Below are positions 35,152 to 43,532 of a stretch of DNA of 64,000 nt, piece by piece; positions within the stretch are counted from its first letter, which is position 1, and the number at the start of each line of letters is the position of its first letter. The translations under genes and the position numbers were made by a program. Origin of the DNA: Brevibacillus choshinensis (GTDB taxonomy: Bacteria; Bacillota; Bacilli; Brevibacillales; Brevibacillaceae); the NCBI RefSeq assembly GCF_001420695.1, contig NZ_LJJB01000010.1, positions 186,001-250,000 on the forward strand, in the 5' to 3' direction. Below the pieces are notes generated by a model. The model was not told the origin of the DNA. It ran no database searches and saw nothing but the letters and a program-made list of their open reading frames with translations.

Positions 35152-37348
35152 ACACGCCATCCTTGAACGAAAGAAACTGCCTGTCCTTATCCGAGATGAT
35201 CCAAGCCGATATTCCCATTCGTTCCAATCTCTTTACGACAATCGCAGCTTCCAGCTCATTAGAGTTGGACAAAATGATGAACAGCTTGCCCTCCTCGCCC
35301 ATTCCGATGTAATCGGCCTCGCGCAAGGAACCCGAGATTCGAGAGGATAAAGTCGAGTAGTCTGCTCCAGATAGCTCGACTGACAAAAGGGTAAAATCGG
35401 TGTTCAGCTGTCGCTTTGCATCCCGCTTGTTTTTCAGCATTTCGTAAAAATAAAGAGGCCGCAGGATCGCCGTGTCTTCTACGTAGCGCTCTCGATAGGT
35501 GGAGTTCATATAACGCAACGAGCGAGAAAGTGCTGCTGAAATGAGTTGAACGGCAACCTGAAATAAGTTTTGTGTGTACAAGGTGAAATGTTCAAAGCCA
35601 AGGTGCTGGATGGCTACCATGGCTACCATCTTGCCATTGTCAAAAATCGGAGCTGCCATAATCGGCCGATCGTCTCGCAGCTCCCTTTCCACGTAGATCT
35701 TTTGCGTGTTCATTAAGTGAGCTAGGTACGTATGGTCTTCTACCCGGAGCGAGCGCGGAAGATCGAAGCCGCTTTTGTTTGATTTCGCCATCAAGCGCAG
35801 GAAGGAATTGTTCTGATTCATGGTGTAGATGGAGATCTCATCAGACTTCATGATTTTCTCCAAGACGTGAACCGACCTTTGCAGCACTCTCTCCGGCTCC
35901 AAGCTGTCCAGCTCTTTGGTAATGTTGTACATCTTCCCGAAGCTGTCTTCGGAATTCACGATCTGCTGCTGTAGCTCTTCCTTTACCATAAGTACGTCAT
36001 TGTAGATATCCTTGAGAAAATCATACTTTTCTTCTACGTTCTCCTTCTCAAGCTGAGTGGAGATGACTTCCTTGCTCCGCTTGTCCATGGAATATCCCAC
36101 AGCGACCCCAATGATGATATACACCGCGATGTGAAACAGGACACTCGCGTCGTAGATCAAGGAGACGATTTCCCGTCCATTGTGCAAGCTCTCTCCAATA
36201 AACAACCCACAAGACAAAATGACGGACAGGATCGACTGCCTCGTCCCATAAATAGCCCCAATCAAAACGATATAAATCAGTTTCAGGTCAAACATACTGC
36301 CCTGCGTCGTAAACACGGATAAAGCCAGCACGACCAGGAAGGCAAGCACGTTCTCCACATACGACCGGATGTCAGCAGACAAGGACCATGTCCTCTTTTC
36401 CTCTGCTTCCTTCCGCTGCTCGTTCTCCTGCTGCGTCTGTCTTTCTGCAAACCACCGAGACGTTTTCTCCAGACCTTCTCGCAACGAGTACATCGGCACC
36501 CAGTCCAGCTTCCTCTTTACTAGCGTGTTGTCCAACACGGATACGCCGATGTCCCCTTTTCTTTTTGCGCGGTAATGGACTCCCGAAAATCGTTTATCTT
36601 CTTGCAGGTACCCGATTAGCTCGTTGATACTGCTCTGTGTGTTCGTAGACAGATTGAGCACACCGTTGAAATCCGTCGTAACCGATCGATAGATGGCATC
36701 CGCGACATCTTCCACATAGATGAAATCTCTCGTTTGGTTGCCGTCCCCGAACACCTCGATCTCTCTGTCTGTATGCAAGCGATCCAAAAACGTCGAGATG
36801 ACTCCACCCTCTCCCACGTAGCCTTGTCTAGGACCGTACACATTGGAAAATCGGAAGCAGAGCGTATTTAAGTCGTAGAGTTCCTTCCACTTCAGGCAAT
36901 ATTGTTCGCCTAGCAGTTTGTTCATCCCGTATACGGATACTGGATCGCATGCAGACTCTTCTCCTAGGGGAACTCTTTCATTCATGCCGTAAACCGCGGC
37001 AGAGGAAGCAAAGATAAATTTCGCGACATGGTACCTGCTCGATAAACGAAGCATGTTAACGAGCCCGAGTATGTTGGAGGTTGAATCCAGAAGGGGATCC
37101 TCCATCGACGTCTGAACACTCATTTGTGCAGCCAAGTGAACGACCACATCAAACTTGTTGCTGCGGAACACCTCATCGCATTTTTTATCTTCCACGGAAA
37201 GAAAAAATGGCTTGTGCTTGAAAGATACATTCTTCCTGTTTCCCGAAGACAAATTATCGAGAATGTACACTTCATACCCTTCTTTTGAAAATCTTTCTGC
37301 TACAAATGAACCGATAAATCCATACCCGCCTGTAACCAGAACTTTCAT
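35144..37348 (-). CDS. Fusion of SDR sugar-nucleotide epimerase with PelD-like c-di-GMP receptor
   Basis: A 734-aa two-part protein. Residues 1-305 are an extended SDR epimerase with GGYGFIG, ASSAAVYG and catalytic YGMNK, like GalE/PelX UDP-GlcNAc 4-epimerases. A charged linker (about 308-325) leads to four membrane helices (about 330-430), a coiled coil (about 445-490), a GAF domain (about 500-625) and a degenerate GGDEF domain. There RxxD (READ, about 676-679) lies five residues before a broken GGDEF (EEGKL), exactly the I-site geometry by which PelD binds c-di-GMP. It would supply precursor and gate polymer export. ATG 37348 follows GGGGTG. Confidence 0.88.
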   Translation of the reverse strand: MKVLVTGGYGFIGSFVAERFSKEGYEVYILDNLSSGNRKNVSFKHKPFFLSVEDKKCDEVFRSNKFDVVVHLAAQMSVQTSMEDPLLDSTSNILGLVNMLRLSSRYHVAKFIFASSAAVYGMNERVPLGEESACDPVSVYGMNKLLGEQYCLKWKELYDLNTLCFRFSNVYGPRQGYVGEGGVISTFLDRLHTDREIEVFGDGNQTRDFIYVEDVADAIYRSVTTDFNGVLNLSTNTQSSINELIGYLQEDKRFSGVHYRAKRKGDIGVSVLDNTLVKRKLDWVPMYSLREGLEKTSRWFAERQTQQENEQRKEAEEKRTWSLSADIRSYVENVLAFLVVLALSVFTTQGSMFDLKLIYIVLIGAIYGTRQSILSVILSCGLFIGESLHNGREIVSLIYDASVLFHIAVYIIIGVAVGYSMDKRSKEVISTQLEKENVEEKYDFLKDIYNDVLMVKEELQQQIVNSEDSFGKMYNITKELDSLEPERVLQRSVHVLEKIMKSDEISIYTMNQNNSFLRLMAKSNKSGFDLPRSLRVEDHTYLAHLMNTQKIYVERELRDDRPIMAAPIFDNGKMVAMVAIQHLGFEHFTLYTQNLFQVAVQLISAALSRSLRYMNSTYRERYVEDTAILRPLYFYEMLKNKRDAKRQLNTDFTLLSVELSGADYSTLSSRISGSLREADYIGMGEEGKLFIILSNSNELEAAIVVKRLERMGISAWIISDKDRQFLSFKDGVYV

Positions 37349-37390
37349 ACACACACCCCAACTCTATTTGAAAGCTGAACGGATTTACGC

Positions 37391-37780
37391 CTATTTGGGC
37401 ATCATCCATCCTTCCTCTTTTTCCCCAAGCACTTTTTGAATAGAAAGCTCGATCCGTTCTTTTTGCAGTGGCTTTGCGATAAAATCCTTCGCTCCTGACC
37501 GAATGGCCTGGATGACTGTCTCGCGATAAACAATGGCCGAACACATGATGATATTGGCATCGCGATCAAATTCTATGATCTTTCGAGAAGCACTAAGCCC
37601 GTCCATTCCAATCATGGAGATGTCCATAAAGACTAATTTGGGCCGATACAAGCGATAATTTTTCAGCGCCTCTTCCACCGAATCAGCCTCTGCAATGACC
37701 TCAAACCCCAACGATTCGAACACGCTTCTCATCGTGAGCCGCGTGAACGCTGCAACATCAACGATCATAATGCTGTTCAT
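37391..37780 (-). CDS. Single-domain CheY-like response regulator, first gene of the Pel operon
   Basis: A 129-aa receiver domain with no output domain. The phosphoacceptor Asp is in LVFMDISM, the Thr/Ser switch in MCSA and the Lys in AKP. The acidic pair near the N-terminus is reduced: it reads IVDVAAF where IVDDSAF-type sequences are usual, so one Mg-binding carboxylate is missing. It is 42 bp upstream of the epimerase-PelD gene and probably co-transcribed. GGAG is 6-7 nt before ATG 37780. No partner kinase is in the window. Confidence 0.85.
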   Translation of the reverse strand: MNSIMIVDVAAFTRLTMRSVFESLGFEVIAEADSVEEALKNYRLYRPKLVFMDISMIGMDGLSASRKIIEFDRDANIIMCSAIVYRETVIQAIRSGAKDFIAKPLQKERIELSIQKVLGEKEEGWMMPK

Positions 37781-37834
37781 TCCACTCTCCGTTCTTCTAT
37801 CCAATCTGTCTTCCTAGCACTATCCAGCTTCATA

Positions 37835-37885
37835 CTAGACCAGGAAAAATACCCCAGTGATAAATAGGTCTTTCGAAACTTCCAT
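37835..37885 (-). CDS. Possible 16-aa leader peptide upstream of the Pel operon
   Basis: A 16-codon ORF (ATG GAA GTT TCG ... GTC TAG) has a canonical GGAGG 5 nt before its ATG. It lies in the 5' region of the CheY-like/Pel operon, about 55 bp upstream. The peptide is mostly hydrophobic. It could be a leader peptide or chance; only the strong ribosome site argues for translation. Confidence 0.3.
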   Translation of the reverse strand: MEVSKDLFITGVFFLV

Positions 37886-37982
37886 ATTTTCCTCCTACAC
37901 CAATCGGCATAATTCTACAGGGACGCTCTAAACAATTTCTGAACAAAATGAACCACTCTTAGATTTTTCTCACTGATTGTAT

Positions 37983-38018
37983 AAAAAAAGTCGAGAGCAG
38001 CCCCTGGCTACCTCGACT
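37983..38018 (-). terminator. Terminator of the BTAD regulator gene
   Basis: Minus strand AGTCGAG (38018-38012) pairs with CTCGACT (37995-37989), then six further T. It separates the regulator from the Pel operon. Between here and the 16-codon ORF no clear promoter was seen. Confidence 0.8.
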
Positions 38019-38032
38019 CACATGTTTCTTCT

Positions 38033-39157
38033 TTATCGTTTGTTCTTCCATTGTTTATACCAGTTCTGTACATCCTCCTGCGGTGTGGTCTCGAGCTCTT
38101 CACGAAGCATTTGTGTCAATCGGACATATTGTCCTTCTACCGCTTCACGGTCCCCAACTGCATCATACAGCTTCATCATATAAAAAAAGAGTTCCTCCTG
38201 ATGCGGGACGATTTGCTGCATCCGAAGGTATACAGCCATTGCTTTTGCAAACTCATTCGTTTCCACCAGAAATTTCCCGACTTGTGCAGCGTGATGGTAC
38301 CAGTCCGCTCGCAGCCTTTGCCGTTCACTCTCCGCCCACAAGTAGTCGTACTCGGCCAAATAGTCACCCCGATAGAGCTCGACCAGATTCAAATGCTCCT
38401 GTATGGTCTCCTTCGTAATCGGAGGAGCTTGTCGCAAACGCTTTTCCCACTCCTCCACATCGAGACTAACATCGTTCATCTCTAATAAATAGCCGTCCTC
38501 ACAGTTGGTCAGCTTTAGCTCTACTCCGAGCTTGTTAAGTGTTTTACGGATCTGATACACCGTGGTATAGAGATGCGCATACCCTTTCTTCCATTCTACA
38601 TCTGTCCATAAAAGGTCCAGCAGAACGTCTTTTCTGACAGGCTGACCACGCCGATGGATCAGATAGGCAAACAATTCCTGTGCTTTGGTTGTACGCCAGC
38701 GAAACGTTTCTGTCCCGTGTTCTGAACTCTCCAGGTGAAGAGATCGAAAGCAACAAATTTTCCGGTAAGGAACAGGCGAGCTCTCTTTTACCATCTCTGC
38801 CTTTTCTTTTCGTATCCGCATCAATGTTTTTTGCAAACGTTCCCGTCGGGCAGGCTTCAAGACGTAATCGAGTGCATTCAGTTCAAATGCCTTGATCGCA
38901 TATCCCTCATAAGCCGTGACAAACACAATATGGACATCCGGCAGTAGGGTAAGAATTTGCTCCGCCGCCTCAATTCCCGTCATCACAGGCATCTCGACAT
39001 CCAGAAAAACCATTTCAGGCTTGATTTGTTGGATCTCCTCTATGGCCTGAATGGGATCTGAGAACATTTTTACTATCTCTAGCTCTTCATTACCCTGTAA
39101 CATTTTTTCTAGGTAATTCAGTGCTAATCGCTCATCATCGATTAAAACAACCTTCAC
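38033..39157 (-). CDS. Response regulator with receiver, winged-helix and BTAD domains (SARP-like)
   Basis: A 374-aa regulator. The receiver (about 1-125) has the acidic pair in LIDDE, the acceptor Asp in VFLDVEMP, the Thr in FVTAYEGYAIKAFELNALDYVLKP and the Lys. An OmpR-like winged helix (about 150-235; TKAQELFAYLIHRRGQPV) and a bacterial transcriptional activation domain of TPR-like helices (about 240-374) follow. GTG 39157 is chosen because GGGGGTG lies 8 nt before it. It is just upstream of the Pel operon on the same strand but ends in its own terminator. No sensor kinase is adjacent. Confidence 0.85.
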   Translation of the reverse strand: MKVVLIDDERLALNYLEKMLQGNEELEIVKMFSDPIQAIEEIQQIKPEMVFLDVEMPVMTGIEAAEQILTLLPDVHIVFVTAYEGYAIKAFELNALDYVLKPARRERLQKTLMRIRKEKAEMVKESSPVPYRKICCFRSLHLESSEHGTETFRWRTTKAQELFAYLIHRRGQPVRKDVLLDLLWTDVEWKKGYAHLYTTVYQIRKTLNKLGVELKLTNCEDGYLLEMNDVSLDVEEWEKRLRQAPPITKETIQEHLNLVELYRGDYLAEYDYLWAESERQRLRADWYHHAAQVGKFLVETNEFAKAMAVYLRMQQIVPHQEELFFYMMKLYDAVGDREAVEGQYVRLTQMLREELETTPQEDVQNWYKQWKNKR

Positions 39158-39264
39158 TCCATGCACCCCCATGCATATCTACAGCCCTTTCACTGTAATT
39201 CTCTTCCTGTAGCATGAATCCTTTACCAGGAAAGTTACAAAAAACGTTCCTTCTTCAAATAAAC

Positions 39265-39303
39265 GAAAAAAGACCAGCCTCTCCACTTAGGACAAGACTG
39301 GCC
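39265..39303 (-). terminator. Terminator of the spore protein gene
   Basis: Minus strand GGCCAGTC / GGCTGGTC stem (two G-U pairs) followed by TTTTTT. Confidence 0.7.
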
Positions 39304-39327
39304 TCTTGCGGTTGCTATTTCTACTTC

Positions 39328-39543
39328 CTAGATACGGAAGCCTCCACCTGAGAGCTGTTGTTCTGCGTAGCTCACCAATCGCTTGGTAATTTCTCCTCCT
39401 ACGGAACCGTTCTGGCGAGAGGTGGTATCAGGTCCGAGGATAACGCCAAATTCTGCTGCGATTTCGTACTTCATTTGATCCAGAGCTTGAGACGCTTGTG
39501 GAATGAGCTGTTGATTGGAATTGCGACTGCCAGTGCTGTACAT
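39328..39543 (-). CDS. Alpha/beta-type small acid-soluble spore protein
   Basis: A 71-aa DNA-binding spore protein. [21 protein letters not shown] contains the germination-protease cleavage region, and [16 protein letters not shown] is the second conserved SASP block. It coats and protects spore DNA and is degraded at germination. Upstream, TAAATA and CATAATA about 18 bp apart resemble a forespore sigma-G/F promoter. It shows the organism forms endospores. Confidence 0.95.
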   Translation of the reverse strand: MYSTGSRNSNQQLIPQASQALDQMKYEIAAEFGVILGPDTTSRQNGSVGGEITKRLVSYAEQQLSGGGFRI

Positions 39544-39635
39544 GTGTGATCACTCCATTCGGTGTTGTGGGCTTATTATGCGCCAGTACTTGTGGCAATA
39601 TTTACGCCGAATAGCGATCCCTTAACTTACCAATT

Positions 39636-40691
39636 TTACAGCCATCCTTGTACAAAAGGCTCCTTCAGGTTATCAATCATCTGCCGTTGCTTTTCTGCCA
39701 TATTGCTTCTTATCGTATCCTTGTATTCCGTCGCGTACTTGACGCGGGACAGTATGCGCGCTCCTAGATCTCGCTCATCTGTTGGGACCGTTAATTCGGA
39801 CTGCTCCAGCGAATGAGTAAAGTCCAAGCATTTAAAGCGATACGCCAGACATACAAAAGGGGTCCCGCAAGCAGCACTGAGCACATTGGCATGTAGCTTG
39901 AAGTTGATCGTCGCCTCCATTTTTTGGAGACGCCGCATCATTTCTGCGTGATCGTGCACATCCAAGTCAAGGGTGGTCTGCTCCGGTTTCCCGATCTTCT
40001 TGTAGAGACGCTTATTTGCTTCCCGATCCGGTCTCCACATCGTAAACAAATAAAGCTTGTAGCCGTCCTCCACCAAAAGGCGTGCAGCAGTAGCCAGTGC
40101 GTCCTCGACAGCCGCTTCGTCTTTCCCATAAATACGATTGTAGGAAGTCCCCCAGTTGATGCCGATGACACGTTGCTCATTCTTTTTCCCTACATTTTCA
40201 GTACGTGGTGGGAGCAGCAGCATGCCTGGATCGCCACTGATCTTTAGACTGTTTCCTACGCCAGTTTCCTGCAAATATTGATAGGTCAGCGGTCCACGCA
40301 CACCGAAAAACAGTGCGTGGCGTCCAATGTCACGCAGCATCTGCAGCATCTTTTCACTTTCGCCGAATCGTGCGTCGAGAAGCCTTCCAGCCGAGTCTAG
40401 ATGCACAGGTTCCTGTGTATCGTAGCCGCTCCGCCAGATGACCAGTCGTTTTTGCTGCTTGACTGCCCGATATGCTACATCGACATAACCTGGTACGAGC
40501 AGCGAACCCCCACCAAGGACGATCGTATCGTAAGGACTCAAATCGACGAGATCGACACCGGGAAGTGAAGGGATAACTTGAAACTGCTTGGCATCGAGAT
40601 GTTTTCTTGATAGCTGCTCGAACACCCGCCACATCAGTTCGTCACCCAAGTTGTTGAATCCGATCCAGCCCACGTACAAGATTTTTCTCAT
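39636..40691 (-). CDS. Polysaccharide pyruvyl transferase family protein
   Basis: A 351-aa enzyme with YVGWIGFNNLGDELMWRVFE at the N-terminus, IVLGGGSLLVPGY, and NFKLHANVLSAACGTPFVCLAYRFKCLDF near the end (the H-x-x-x-x-A-x-x-x-G-x-P pattern). The family adds pyruvate ketals to sugars of cell-wall polymers (CsaB) or exopolysaccharide. It is not a close match to classical CsaB. AAGGAGG 9-10 nt upstream sets ATG 40691. The ATGA overlap with a truncated glycosyltransferase suggests a former two-gene operon. Confidence 0.85.
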   Translation of the reverse strand: MRKILYVGWIGFNNLGDELMWRVFEQLSRKHLDAKQFQVIPSLPGVDLVDLSPYDTIVLGGGSLLVPGYVDVAYRAVKQQKRLVIWRSGYDTQEPVHLDSAGRLLDARFGESEKMLQMLRDIGRHALFFGVRGPLTYQYLQETGVGNSLKISGDPGMLLLPPRTENVGKKNEQRVIGINWGTSYNRIYGKDEAAVEDALATAARLLVEDGYKLYLFTMWRPDREANKRLYKKIGKPEQTTLDLDVHDHAEMMRRLQKMEATINFKLHANVLSAACGTPFVCLAYRFKCLDFTHSLEQSELTVPTDERDLGARILSRVKYATEYKDTIRSNMAEKQRQMIDNLKEPFVQGWL

Positions 40692-40930
40692 TGATCTTCC
40701 CCTCCTTCCTTTCCTTTTTTCACACACTCATACAGATCGAGAATTTCCTGACCTTTTTGGACGATATCAAAATGGGACGAAATCCACTCTCTCCTTTGTG
40801 CACCGATTGTTCTCAACGCTCCCTGGTCTCGAAGTTCCTGCCGAAGCGCGTAGTCCTGCGTAGCCATTTGCACAGGGCTACTATCGACAGGGCATAGGGC
40901 GTTTCTAGAAGGCTGGCTTCCCTTAAATCT
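40688..40930 (-). pseudogene. C-terminal remnant of a glycosyltransferase
   Basis: About 80 codons are open after an in-frame TAA and end 4 bp inside the pyruvyl transferase gene. ATQDYALRQELRDQGALRTIG followed by WISSHFDIVQKGQEILDLYE is the helical tail typical of GT-B glycosyltransferases. The catalytic body and start are missing, so this is a truncated gene. Confidence 0.6.
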
Positions 40931-41140
40931 TTACGACCATAAAGCCCATTGAGCATACGCGCGAGACTGTGGACGGGCTTTGCTCGTTTCATACCCCTGT
41001 CCCTTGAAGCTTCCAGGGGCTGACAAAATCGTGGCAGTACTGTCACCTACATGGATCAGCACCCCTGTTTCGACTTGCAGACCTGTAATGACTTCAATCG
41101 TCTCCCCAAGGAGAGAACGCAATTTATCTTGAAAATCCAT
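40931..41140 (-). pseudogene. DUF2642-like small (coat-type) gene, C-terminus lost
   Basis: A strong AAAGGAGGAAATCAC precedes the ATG. The first 45 residues (LLGETIEVITG..TGVLIHVGDSTATIL) have the beta-rich pattern of DUF2642 spore-coat-type proteins. After about residue 50 the frame is unlike the family and runs into the glycosyltransferase remnant, suggesting a deletion junction near 41000. Confidence 0.45.
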
Positions 41141-41154
41141 GTGATTTCCTCCTT

Positions 41155-41327
41155 TTACACCGCGTGCACAAAATGAATCTGATGAAACGGGATCAACAAT
41201 ATCGTGCCGCCCGCCTCACTCTCCATCTTGCTTCCTATCCATATGGAATTTCTCCACTCGTACAAGGTATACGAGGATAGTCGATGGTGATATAAGTCAT
41301 TTGAGCATTTTCCATAGATTGATTCAT
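41155..41327 (-). pseudogene. Frame-disrupted small ORF, possibly a second DUF2642-like gene
   Basis: An ATG at 41327 opens a frame that stops near 41237. A shifted frame then gives GGTILLIPFHQIHFVHAV before a stop at 41155, resembling the C-terminal strand of DUF2642-like proteins. Low-confidence remnant. Confidence 0.3.
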
Positions 41328-41354
41328 TTCGAACAGCCTTTTTGTCCTGAAAAT

Positions 41355-41378
41355 GAAAAAACCCGGCTATTGCCGAGC
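41355..41378 (-). terminator. Terminator after the tmrB-like pseudogene
   Basis: Minus strand CTCGGC / GCCGGG stem (one G-U pair, loop AATA) followed by TTTTTT. Confidence 0.6.
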
Positions 41379-41449
41379 TGGTAGCGGAAAAGACAAGGGA
41401 CATTAAATGGGGATGAATCGTACAAAGAAAGTGAAACTCCCATATTTGT

Positions 41450-41829
41450 TTATTCCAGTTGAAGGAGTGACATCGAAGCAATGGCCTCTACAACCTCAGA
41501 GATGGAGTAGTCATCCGTATCCAAGTGATGGGCAAAAACTTCATGGGACAAGCCAGCGGTACAGCGCTCCATTTGCCGAGCTGCCCATGAGGTTTCCCCT
41601 TCTCCTCTGCTTCTCAATCGTTCGAGCAATCGTTCATGCGATGCACATAACGCGTAGTGGTGGACGGTAATTCCGTCATCACGCAGCTTCCCGAAAATTT
41701 CAGAAAAAATAGTGGGGATTGACCAACGTCATAGGGACAATGATGATCCCACCATACTCGCTATCGATGCAATTCATGAGCAGCCTCGGTTTTGCCTGCT
41801 CCAAATGCCCCATTGATCCAAATGATCAC
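41450..41829 (-). pseudogene. tmrB-like (tunicamycin resistance) ATPase pseudogene
   Basis: From GTG 41829 (AGGAG upstream) the frame reads VIIWINGAFGAGKTEAAHEL, the Walker A start of TmrB-type proteins, then stops after LHR. A shifted frame continues YGGIIIVPMTLVNPHYFF and stops at a T-run. A third segment runs from FSEIFGKLRDDGITVHHY through SWAARQMERC to a stop at 41450. Compared from memory with Bacillus TmrB (about 200 aa), some 50 residues are missing after the P-loop and there is one further frameshift. Intact TmrB confers tunicamycin resistance; this copy cannot be functional. Confidence 0.75.
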
Positions 41830-41849
41830 CCTAGTTACTCTCCTTCCCA

Positions 41850-42767
41850 CTACTCCAATATCACCGCATGCCCTGCTTCTGTCAGCCGATATTGTCCACG
41901 ACCAACTGGATTCTTTTCAACCCATCCTTTTTTAATCAATGCCTTTAGCGGTTGATTCACGAACAGTGAGTCAAATCGACGGGCTTTTTCCGGATTCACT
42001 CCTGACAATTTTCCTGCGATCACGGTGGGAGTCCGCCACTCGTCTCTCGCTAACGCCAGCAGCACATTCCACTGCTTTTCTGGCAATCGATATGCCACTT
42101 TCTTTTTGCCTCGTTCTCCGGAATCCTTGGTACGAACTCGAAAGTAAAGCTTTCCGCCCTCTTTCTTTCTCTCACACCAGCCAGCTTCAAATTGCCAAAG
42201 CGCTTTCGCCAGTGATGCGCGCGGACTAACGTAGTGGGTCTCACAATGGTCGAGAATCTCCTTGATCGTCCTCCAGTCGCCCTCTTGATTCAAGTAACGC
42301 CTGATCTGGTTCATCGTAATACGATAGGGCGTGATATAACCGCCACCGCTTTGTCCGCCTTTTACTTCTGAAGTCTGGTGATGCTCCGTGAGCGCTTCCT
42401 TGAGGTAGGGCAGCGTACGGCGAGCGAATGTCGCTGTTTTATCCGGCCATACACTACCAAACTTGCTGATCGTCAATACTCCGATCCCGTAATCTCGCAA
42501 AACCATGGTCACGAACTTCTTATAGGATTTGGGCTGATACGGAATGGCGATCCAGATGTAATGGGCATACCCACGCCATCTCAGTGCCTGCTCGATCAAG
42601 TCTAGACTGAGGGACTGCTTCATCTCCACGACGCCGACCAACTGGCCATTCGTAACGACAATATCAGCACGTCCTCCTCGATGCCGACATTCTACCTCTG
42701 GGTAAACAGTGAAACCACGCTCTTCCATCCAGCTCTTGATTGGGTCGTACATATCCTCTTCTTTCAT
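41850..42767 (-). CDS. Orphan PD-(D/E)XK nuclease-like protein with C-terminal winged helix
   Basis: A 305-aa protein. The N-terminal half (about 1-110) has an E/D-x(n)-ExK core: PEVECRHRGGRADIVV and then VGVVEMKQ, the PD-(D/E)XK nuclease signature. Residues 145-210 and 225-305 look like helix-turn-helix/winged domains (PVGRGQYRLTEAGHAV). It could be a restriction-like or repair nuclease. No methyltransferase or other defence gene is adjacent. AAGGAGATC sets ATG 42767. I do not recognise a named family. Confidence 0.65.
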   Translation of the reverse strand: MKEEDMYDPIKSWMEERGFTVYPEVECRHRGGRADIVVTNGQLVGVVEMKQSLSLDLIEQALRWRGYAHYIWIAIPYQPKSYKKFVTMVLRDYGIGVLTISKFGSVWPDKTATFARRTLPYLKEALTEHHQTSEVKGGQSGGGYITPYRITMNQIRRYLNQEGDWRTIKEILDHCETHYVSPRASLAKALWQFEAGWCERKKEGGKLYFRVRTKDSGERGKKKVAYRLPEKQWNVLLALARDEWRTPTVIAGKLSGVNPEKARRFDSLFVNQPLKALIKKGWVEKNPVGRGQYRLTEAGHAVILE

Positions 42768-42893
42768 ACGATCTCCTTCTGTTGCTCCGTTCTTTTTCCT
42801 TCCTCTCACTTTATCACGAGCAGTGCGGACATACTATCATGACGCACTCATTGCCAACTCATTTCCAACTACGTCTTTCCCTGCGTGGTCGTT

Positions 42894-42922
42894 TTGCGTA
42901 AAATAAACAAAGTGAATAAAAT
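42894..42922 (+). promoter_or_regulatory. Sigma-A promoter of the YusU-like gene
   Basis: TTGCGT (42894-42899), 17-bp spacer, TAAAAT (42917-42922), 28 bp before the start codon. Confidence 0.55.
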
Positions 42923-42950
42923 TGACGTTCCTGAAAGGGAGGTAACTAGC

Positions 42951-43211
42951 ATGGAAGAAAAAAAGGAAACACTTGTCCCGGAACTCGAGGAACTACTGTA
43001 TAAATTTACGGAACTGCTGACAGGCGAAGCGACACCTGAACGTGTAGAAATGGTGAAAGTATGGTGCCTCTACACCCATATGAGCAAAGCGATGCCGCCA
43101 CTCATCCAGCACTGGGCGAGCGAGCCGGATCACGCCGAGGCACGCGATCAGATCAGAGAGATCATCGAGCAAATCAAGCAGTGGAATCAGACGAAAAATC
43201 AGAAGCATTAA
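42951..43211 (+). CDS. DUF2573/YusU-like small protein
   Basis: An 86-aa helical, acidic cytosolic protein. YKFTELLTGEATPERVEMVKVW and YTHMSKAMPPLIQHW resemble the Bacillus YusU (DUF2573) family, as far as I recall it. Function is unknown. GGGAGGTAA lies 6 nt before the ATG. A rho-independent terminator follows at 43281. Confidence 0.65.
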   Translation: MEEKKETLVPELEELLYKFTELLTGEATPERVEMVKVWCLYTHMSKAMPPLIQHWASEPDHAEARDQIREIIEQIKQWNQTKNQKH

Positions 43212-43280
43212 TCGGCGACTGATAGGCTATGGTGGTGGGGCGGAAACCGGAGAAAAAAGCTGCGGTTCAAAGGGACACTT

Positions 43281-43314
43281 GTGCAGGAGTCATTCCTGCA
43301 CGGTTCTTTTTTTT
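43281..43314 (+). terminator. Terminator of the YusU-like gene
   Basis: GTGCAGGA (43281-43288) pairs with TCCTGCAC (43294-43301), followed by GGTTC and eight T. Confidence 0.85.
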
Positions 43315-43421
43315 CACTCCGCCTCGGCTGTGCCCCTGTCATCTCCATTTCTCCGTTTTCCTAGTCAGCTGTACGTTTCAGTCCAACCTGTGCAAAATTG
43401 CCACAAGCTTAATAAAGCAAA

Positions 43422-43489
43422 GGGGCTGCCTCTACTGGCAGCCCCAGATTGTTGAGAAACTCCATACCTCTATGGAGTTTCATTTTTCT
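43422..43489 (+). other. Two adjacent hairpins, the second terminator-like
   Basis: GGGGCTGCC / GGCAGCCCC (43422-43445), then GAAACTCCATA / TATGGAGTTTC (43456-43481) followed by ATTTTTC. No gene precedes them on this strand except the YusU-like gene, which already has a terminator. A small RNA is possible. The stretch 43315-43421 shows nothing else. Confidence 0.45.
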
Positions 43490-43532
43490 TGTGCTTTTTG
43501 GCATAAAGATCGTTATGCTCAAATCAGTTCGC

